Below are positions 1 through 4,055 of a DNA stretch of 6,373 nucleotides, piece after piece. The notes under the pieces are model-generated. The model was given only the letters and a program-made list of their open reading frames with translations. It had not been told where the DNA came from and ran no database searches. The stretch comes from an uncultured Pelagibacteraceae bacterium (GTDB taxonomy: Bacteria > Pseudomonadota > Alphaproteobacteria > Pelagibacterales > Pelagibacteraceae): positions 1-6,373 of the forward strand of contig CACFEM010000037.1 of the NCBI GenBank assembly GCA_902565325.1, read 5' to 3'. Each line of letters starts with the position of its first letter. The first letter of the stretch is position 1. The position numbers and the translations under genes are program-made.

Positions 1-27
1 TTTTTTTGTAAATAAATCTTTAGCCAT
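1..27 (-). CDS. 5' end of an unidentified minus-strand gene, cut by window edge
   Basis: An ATG on the minus strand at 27-25 opens a frame reading MAKDLFTKK, still open at the window edge. It begins 10 bp after the stop of the winged-helix regulator on the same strand, the spacing expected of the next gene in an operon. There is no clear Shine-Dalgarno before it. Nine codons are too few to recognise a family, so no function is proposed. The call rests only on the start codon, the open frame and the tight spacing; a chance ATG is possible. Confidence 0.42.
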
Positions 28-37
28 AGGATTTTTA

Positions 38-601
38 TTATTTGATTTGATAGCCATTTTTTTCACTAATTATGAAATCATTATCATTAAATGTGTTTAA
101 AATTTTTTTTCTTAATCTGTAAATATGAGTTTCGACCGTATGAGTTTCTATATCTGATTGGTAGCTCCATACTTTCTCTTGCAATTCATCAATGCTAACT
201 GGTTTATCTGATTTAGATAGATAAGTAATTGTATTAATTTCTTTTTCGGTCAACTTCAGCTTGGTATTTTTTAATAATATTTCTCTAGAATTTAGATCAA
301 TAGTATAATTATTTACGCTTAATTGTGACTGGCTATTAAATTGTATTTTTAAAAACTCAATATTTATCTTTTCGATTAATTTAAAAATATTGATTGGTGT
401 ATTGTCTAAAATTAATTGATTTGAAATATCTAAGTATTTTTTATTTGATATAATTAAATAATTATTCAAATTTTTTACTTTTTCATTTAAAAAATCCTCA
501 TTATCGGCAAATACAATTTTAAAATTTAAATCTGGTCCAAGTTCTTCTAGAATTTGATATAATCCAGTAAACTTATATATTATTAAATTCTGACTACTCA
601 C
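38..601 (-). CDS. OmpR/PhoB-type winged-helix regulator with degenerate receiver domain
   Basis: Probable DNA-binding transcriptional regulator acting in the cytoplasm. Residue numbers here count from a TTG at 649. The C-terminal ~95 residues (110-203) match the OmpR/PhoB effector fold: LTEKE at 133-137, a helix-turn-helix with DELQEKVW at 154-161, a recognition helix around 168-183 (ETHTVETHIYRLRKK) and a wing ending ISEKNGYQIK. The N-terminal ~100 residues have the length and strand pattern of a receiver domain (ILSLVSS, then YLIISN). However, the acidic pair after strand 1 and the phospho-acceptor Asp after strand 3 are absent, so phosphorylation control is unlikely. The frame contains no ATG. 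Candidate starts are TTG 649, ATT 613 and GTG 601. GTG 601 is annotated because a TATTCT box lies 7 nt upstream, as in leaderless transcripts, but strand 1 would fit slightly better with a start near 613. Divergent from the L,D-transpeptidase gene, which it may regulate (inference). Target unknown. Confidence 0.82.
   Translation of the reverse strand: MSSQNLIIYKFTGLYQILEELGPDLNFKIVFADNEDFLNEKVKNLNNYLIISNKKYLDISNQLILDNTPINIFKLIEKINIEFLKIQFNSQSQLSVNNYTIDLNSREILLKNTKLKLTEKEINTITYLSKSDKPVSIDELQEKVWSYQSDIETHTVETHIYRLRKKILNTFNDNDFIISEKNGYQIK
554..581 (+). promoter_or_regulatory. Candidate sigma-70 promoter for the L,D-transpeptidase gene
   Basis: TTGATA (554-559) and TATATT (576-581) are separated by 16 bp, each one base from the sigma-70 consensus. 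Initiation about 7 nt downstream would give a leader of roughly 25 nt before the ATG at 614. The site lies inside the 5' part of the divergent regulator gene, where a promoter has to be because there is no spacer. In DNA this AT-rich, chance matches are common, so this is a candidate only. Confidence 0.38.
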
Positions 602-613
602 TAAAGAGAGAAT

Positions 614-1108
614 ATGACAATTTTTGTAAAAAATAAACACACTCTTCAAATAGATGAATTTAAATTTAAGTGTTGTATTGGCAAAAGAGGTTCAAACAGC
701 AACAAAAAAGAAGGGGATAAAAAAACACCAAAAGGTACTTTTGAAATTGAAAATCTTTATTACAGAAAAGATCGCAAAGATAAACCAGCAACTTTACTGA
801 AATGTGTAAAAATAAAAAAAAATATGGGTTGGTGCAATGATATTCATTTTCCTGAAAAGTATAACAAATTAATTAAAATTGAAAAAAAAATTAGACATGA
901 AAAATTAAAAAGAAAAGACTACAAATATGATTTGTTAGTTCCAATTAAATATAATTTTAAAAAACCTATCGTTGGTATGGGCAGTTGTATTTTTATTCAT
1001 CTTACAAAAAATTATAAACCAACGGCTGGATGTATAGCTTTAAAAGAAAAGGATTTTTTGATTTTGCTTAAATTGGTTAAAAAAAATTCAAAAATAAAAA
1101 TTTTTTAG
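614..1108 (+). CDS. L,D-transpeptidase (YkuD) family protein
   Basis: A 164-residue protein of the short YkuD-fold family (COG3786-like) common in Alphaproteobacteria. YkuD enzymes use a cysteine to form or exchange L,D-peptide links in peptidoglycan. Visible family motifs in order: KKEGDKKTPKG at 31-41, LYYRKDR near 48-54, GWCND at 72-76, YDLLVPI at 104-111, and the catalytic region with His129 and TAGC at 137-140, Cys140 being the presumed nucleophile. The spacing H-x7-TAGC matches this subfamily rather than the longer ErfK/YbiS type. The start is set by AAAGAGAG a few bases before ATG 614. No signal peptide is evident, as is usual for this short subfamily, so how it reaches the periplasm is unclear. 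It converges on the YggS gene and their stop codons overlap by 4 bp. The family call is firm; the substrate is not known. Confidence 0.88.
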   Translation: MTIFVKNKHTLQIDEFKFKCCIGKRGSNSNKKEGDKKTPKGTFEIENLYYRKDRKDKPATLLKCVKIKKNMGWCNDIHFPEKYNKLIKIEKKIRHEKLKRKDYKYDLLVPIKYNFKKPIVGMGSCIFIHLTKNYKPTAGCIALKEKDFLILLKLVKKNSKIKIF

Positions 1109-1764
1109 GATCTATGACCAAAAATACTAGATCCAACCCTTATAAATGTTGATTGATGCTTGGCAGCCTTAAGAAAATCTGAAGACATCCCCATGCTAAG
1201 CTCAGTGAAACCTATCTCTTTATTTAAATTTTTCATCTCCTCAAAATAAACCTCTGAGTCAATATTTACAGGCGGAATACACATTAAACCAATTAAATTC
1301 AAATTAATTTTTTTGCAGTAATTGACTAACTGTTTAAGCTCATTTTTATTAATCCCCGACTTTTGACTTTCATCACCAATGTTCACTTGCAAGAAAATTT
1401 TAATATTTTTATTTATTTTGTTTTGTTCATCAGCAATTTTTTTTGCAAGTTTCTTGCTATCAACTGAATGGATATAATCAAATAATTTTACAGCAAATTT
1501 AACTTTATTTGTTTGTAATTTTCCAATCATATGTAGTTGAATTTTTGGATTTATTTTTTTGACTTCTGTCCATTTTTCGACTGCTTCCTGAACTTTATTT
1601 TCACCGAAATCTATATGCCCATAATCTATTAAAGGTAATATTTGATCAATTTTAAAAGTCTTGGAAACTGCTATAATTTTAGGATAATTATTAATATTTA
1701 TTTCATTTAAGTTAACTTTTATACTGTCTTGTATATCTAATAAATTTTTAACTATGTTATGCAT
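1105..1764 (-). CDS. yggS: YggS/PLPBP family pyridoxal phosphate-binding homeostasis protein
   Basis: A 219-residue single-domain TIM-barrel protein that binds pyridoxal 5'-phosphate and helps keep vitamin B6 and amino-acid pools in balance; the family has no established catalytic reaction. The PLP lysine is Lys35 in AVSKTF. Other signatures: FGENKVQEA (53-61), HMIGKLQTNK (78-87), HSVDS (99-103), a QVNIG strand followed by KSG (126-137), GLMCIPP (159-165), SMGMSSDF (190-197) and the phosphate-binding RVGSSIFG (209-216). Length is normal for the family. The ATG start touches the start codon of the divergent ThiE-like gene with no bases between, and no Shine-Dalgarno precedes it. Cytoplasmic. 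One of the most secure calls in the window. Confidence 0.95.
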   Translation of the reverse strand: MHNIVKNLLDIQDSIKVNLNEININNYPKIIAVSKTFKIDQILPLIDYGHIDFGENKVQEAVEKWTEVKKINPKIQLHMIGKLQTNKVKFAVKLFDYIHSVDSKKLAKKIADEQNKINKNIKIFLQVNIGDESQKSGINKNELKQLVNYCKKINLNLIGLMCIPPVNIDSEVYFEEMKNLNKEIGFTELSMGMSSDFLKAAKHQSTFIRVGSSIFGHRS

Positions 1765-2322
1765 ATAAATAATTTAAGAAAATATTACTTTATTAATAAA
1801 TTTGATACAAAAAATATAGATAAACAAACATTAAATACTGGCATTATCTATAGAAATTATGATTCAAATGATAATTTAATAACTGTTATTAAAATTAAAA
1901 ATTACTGTAAAAAAAAAGGTCGCAAATTCTTCTTATCAAATAATGTTAAACTAGCAATAAATCTAAATTTGGATGGAGCTTATATTCCTTCATTTAATAC
2001 AAGGACAAATCATCTTTCATTTTCTAAAACTAAAAATTTTTTATTGCTAGGGTCTGCACATAACAATAAAGAAATTAAAATTAAAGAAAGACAAGGTGTA
2101 AATATTTTATTTTTATCTTCCATATTTAAAAAAAATAAAAACTATTTAGGATTAAATAAATTTAAGTTGTTAGCAAATTTAACTAACAAAAAAATAATAG
2201 CTTTAGGTGGTATAACAAGCGAAAATTTAAAAAAACTAAGTTTGATAAGTTGTGAAGGTATTGCTGGTATTTCCTATTTTCAAAAAAAAACGGCCCCTAA
2301 AAAGGGGCCGTTAAATAATTGA
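1759..2322 (+). CDS. ThiE/TenI-like (thiamine phosphate synthase superfamily) protein, divergent
   Basis: A 187-residue protein with the TIM-barrel pattern of the thiamine phosphate synthase/TenI superfamily: IIYRNYD (29-35, where ThiE has LRxKD), LAINLNLDGAYIPSFN (65-80, where ThiE has gadGvHlGqeD), LLGSAHN (96-102), GVNILFLSSIF (113-123), the phosphate-binding ALGGI (148-152) and EGIAGISYF (166-174). The Lys of the RxK motif is replaced by Tyr34 and the HLGQED segment by YIPSFN, so classical coupling of HMP-pyrophosphate with thiazole phosphate is doubtful. It could be a divergent ThiE, a TenI-like protein or something with a new role. The natural fold ends at Phe174; the last 13 residues are encoded by the porin terminator hairpin and its flanks. 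No Shine-Dalgarno is seen before ATG 1759. Its proximity to yggS hints at a cofactor role, by inference only. Confidence 0.75.
   Translation: MHINNLRKYYFINKFDTKNIDKQTLNTGIIYRNYDSNDNLITVIKIKNYCKKKGRKFFLSNNVKLAINLNLDGAYIPSFNTRTNHLSFSKTKNFLLLGSAHNNKEIKIKERQGVNILFLSSIFKKNKNYLGLNKFKLLANLTNKKIIALGGITSENLKKLSLISCEGIAGISYFQKKTAPKKGPLNN
2282..2312 (-). terminator. Rho-independent terminator of the porin gene
   Basis: A perfect 10-bp stem (2289-2298 with 2303-2312, AACGGCCCCT / AGGGGCCGTT) closes a 4-nt loop. Its G/C-rich core stands out in this AT-rich DNA. Read on the minus strand it is followed by seven unpaired T residues (2288-2282), a textbook terminator about 24 nt after the porin stop. Read on the plus strand it is followed only by AAATAATTGATTTT, so it would serve the ThiE-like transcript weakly at best. 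It sits inside the last codons of that gene. Confidence 0.93.
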
Positions 2323-2335
2323 TTTTACGTCTTAA

Positions 2336-3244
2336 TTAAAACGCAAATGCAACTGAGATTTCTTTGAACTCTTTGTCAGTTCCTGCAGTACCAGCAACTG
2401 AGTCTGTAGAGTTAAATACAGCTCCAACTGTGATTCCACCTGTTGTGTAAGATGCTGAAACACCTGAACTTTCTTCATCTGATAATGAAGCAGTTTCAAA
2501 GTCAACAGTTGATACACCATAAGATACACTCATGTTTTCATTAATCGCTAATGATATCGCAGCAGCCAATCTATCTTCGTCTGCAGCTGGTTTATCAATA
2601 GTTGATTTCTGAATACCAAACGTTGCCATACCAGCAGTATAAGTAACGTAAGCTGTGCTGTGATCATCTTCTTGAGATGTAGAAATAGGATCAGTACCGA
2701 TACCATATCCAATTTCCATACCATCTACTAAATCAGCAGCAACTAATACTAATGATTTAGATGTTCCTGTTCCTTCTTTAGCCCATGAAGCTGAAACAGT
2801 CATACCCATAGCTGAAACTTCGTAACCGAAAGCATTCGCATTACCAGTACCAACAACACCATTATCGTCAGTGTCTACATCATCCCAAACTTGCTCACCA
2901 GCAGTTGGCATTTTATCTTGGTACTTCTGAATACCAGCTTTACTTGTTCCATTCATAAAGTGAACTGTACCGCTATCACCCATATCTAATGATACATATG
3001 TAGATGAGAACGCAGCGTTGGTCATTGTGTAACCAGTGCTAACAGTGAAACCATTGTCTAATTCACCTGAACCAGAAAATGTAATTCCTTTTGAATTACT
3101 GTAAGGGTTCACAGCACTAGCACCTTTACCACCTTGGTAAGTTACTTTTGCAGAACCACTTACACTCATAGATCCAGCAAAAGCTGATGTAGCAACAAGA
3201 GAACCTGCTAATGCAGTTAATCCAATTTTTGCTAATTTGTTCAT
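2336..3244 (-). CDS. Outer-membrane porin
   Basis: A 302-residue beta-barrel porin for diffusion of small solutes across the outer membrane. Residues 1-23 are a Sec signal peptide (Lys3/Lys6, hydrophobic core, AFA before the cut). The mature chain is Gly/Ser/Thr-rich with alternating hydrophobic strands (for example GFTVSTGYTM, STYVSLDMG, VSASYTTGGITVGAVF) and ends in Phe302, the usual recognition residue for barrel assembly. It fits the Gram-negative porin family (Porin_4-like), with SGTVHFMNG and an AG...D segment near 91-117 probably forming the inward loop. An acidic stretch at 121-129 (DDVDTDDNG) could bind a divalent cation. The gene is visibly less AT-rich than its neighbours and favours GCT/GCA, GGT and ACT-type codons, which suggests high expression. 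AGGAG lies 5 nt before the ATG, the best Shine-Dalgarno in the window. A strong terminator follows. The transported solute is unknown. Confidence 0.92.
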   Translation of the reverse strand: MNKLAKIGLTALAGSLVATSAFAGSMSVSGSAKVTYQGGKGASAVNPYSNSKGITFSGSGELDNGFTVSTGYTMTNAAFSSTYVSLDMGDSGTVHFMNGTSKAGIQKYQDKMPTAGEQVWDDVDTDDNGVVGTGNANAFGYEVSAMGMTVSASWAKEGTGTSKSLVLVAADLVDGMEIGYGIGTDPISTSQEDDHSTAYVTYTAGMATFGIQKSTIDKPAADEDRLAAAISLAINENMSVSYGVSTVDFETASLSDEESSGVSASYTTGGITVGAVFNSTDSVAGTAGTDKEFKEISVAFAF

Positions 3245-3465
3245 ATTTACTCCTATTTGTTATTTATAATTATAAACATGCAATAATTATCATTTTTGCC
3301 TTAAAATTTGTGTTAATTAGCAGTATTTTCTTTTTTTTTTAAATTTTGTTGTATTTTTACAACAATTAAAGACGTCAAAAATATAAGTTTTTTAGCTTTT
3401 TTTAAACTAAATATTACTCTTTGCACAATTCTTGTTATATATGGGTTATTTTTAATAGCACTAGT
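3245..3465. promoter_or_regulatory. Divergent porin / lipoprotein control region
   Basis: This 221-bp gap is the only sizeable intergenic stretch and separates two divergent starts. For the porin (minus strand) it holds AGGAG at 3250-3254, a TATAAT box at 3269-3274 without a good -35, a weak Fur-box-like element at 3278-3292, a run of ten T (3331-3340) and a perfect dyad at 3346-3365. For the lipoprotein (plus strand) no Shine-Dalgarno is visible. A TAATAG box at 3453-3458 lies 7 nt before the ATG, with TTGTTA at 3432-3437 (15-bp spacer), compatible with a leaderless transcript but weak. I see no open frame or structured RNA that clearly stands out. Confidence 0.55.
3346..3365. repeat. Perfect 8-bp inverted repeat upstream of the porin gene
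   Basis: TTGTTGTA (3346-3353) and TACAACAA (3358-3365) are exact reverse complements around a TTTT centre. No T tract follows on either strand in a position to make this a terminator: plus-strand continuation is TTAAAGACG, minus-strand is AATTTAAAAA. Its location about 100 bp upstream of the porin start suits an operator or activator site, or a leader hairpin on a lipoprotein transcript if that starts further upstream. No binding protein can be named. Confidence 0.5.
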
Positions 3466-4038
3466 ATGAAAATAAAACTTATTTTATTCAAGTTGATAGG
3501 ATTTTTTTTAATTTTAATAAATCTTAATTCCTGCGGTATTTATCGTCCTGTGAGCGCTAAAGACTATCCTCCTGAGCCAGAAAAAAGAATACAAAAAAAC
3601 CTCCAAGAAGGAAAAGGCTTCACAATTATGGGTGCAACGAAAAAAAAAGGAGATGGTAATTTTAATTTTGCAACATCTAATGAAATGTGGAGAGCAAGCT
3701 TAGATATTTTAGATTTTATGCCGCTTACTTCAGCTGATTATGGAGGGGGATTAATAATTACTGATTGGTATAGTGACCAAGGCAACGCAGATGATTCAAT
3801 TAAAATATCGATTAGATTTCTGTCTAATGAAATTAGAGCAGATGCATTAAAAATTAAAGTTTTTAGCAAAGAATGCGGTAAAACAAATAGCTGCAAAGTT
3901 TCGCAAAGTAATCCTAAAATAGAAAATGAATTAAAAGTTGCAATTTTAAAGAGAGCTGCAAAATATAAAAAAGATATGATTGACTCAAATCCTAAAAGAG
4001 ATTTAAATTCCATCCTTGCTCCAGGCGATAAAAATTAA
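3466..4038 (+). CDS. DUF3576-type lipoprotein
   Basis: A 190-residue predicted lipoprotein. Residues 1-22 form a signal peptide (MKIK, then a long Leu/Ile/Phe core) ending in the lipobox LNSC, with Cys23 as the lipidated residue, so the protein is probably anchored to a cell-envelope membrane facing the periplasm. The mature part resembles the alphaproteobacterial DUF3576 family: a short linker, then a conserved block with WRASLDILDFMPLTSADYGG (about 75-95), IITDWYS and a beta-rich segment (DSIKISIRFLSNEIRADALKIKVF), then a Lys-rich helical tail. The function of the family is not known. A start upstream at TTG 3421 would spoil the signal peptide, so ATG 3466 is preferred. No Shine-Dalgarno is seen. 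Its stop lies 17 bp before leuS on the same strand, which suggests co-transcription; lipoprotein next to leuS is consistent with an envelope gene in a housekeeping operon. Confidence 0.85.
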   Translation: MKIKLILFKLIGFFLILINLNSCGIYRPVSAKDYPPEPEKRIQKNLQEGKGFTIMGATKKKGDGNFNFATSNEMWRASLDILDFMPLTSADYGGGLIITDWYSDQGNADDSIKISIRFLSNEIRADALKIKVFSKECGKTNSCKVSQSNPKIENELKVAILKRAAKYKKDMIDSNPKRDLNSILAPGDKN

Positions 4039-4055
4039 TCAATAAGATATAATTT

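Noticed and set aside
1108..1134. Inverted repeat as a confident terminator for yggS
   Set aside because: The stem is only 7 bp with a 13-nt loop, and the following sequence starts with TAAAAAA before the T runs, so it is kept as a finding rather than a feature.
2332..2529. Minus-strand open frame overlapping the porin gene in another frame
   Set aside because: Its Leu/Gln/Thr-rich translation is an out-of-frame shadow of the porin, which has a signal peptide, a strong ribosome site and a terminal Phe.
3327..3340. T-rich run as a terminator
   Set aside because: No stem precedes it on the plus strand, and on the minus strand it reads as A's.
3738..4013. Minus-strand open frame opposite the lipoprotein gene
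   Set aside because: It is antisense to a well-supported lipoprotein, shows no ribosome site or family motif, and looks like an AT-rich shadow frame.
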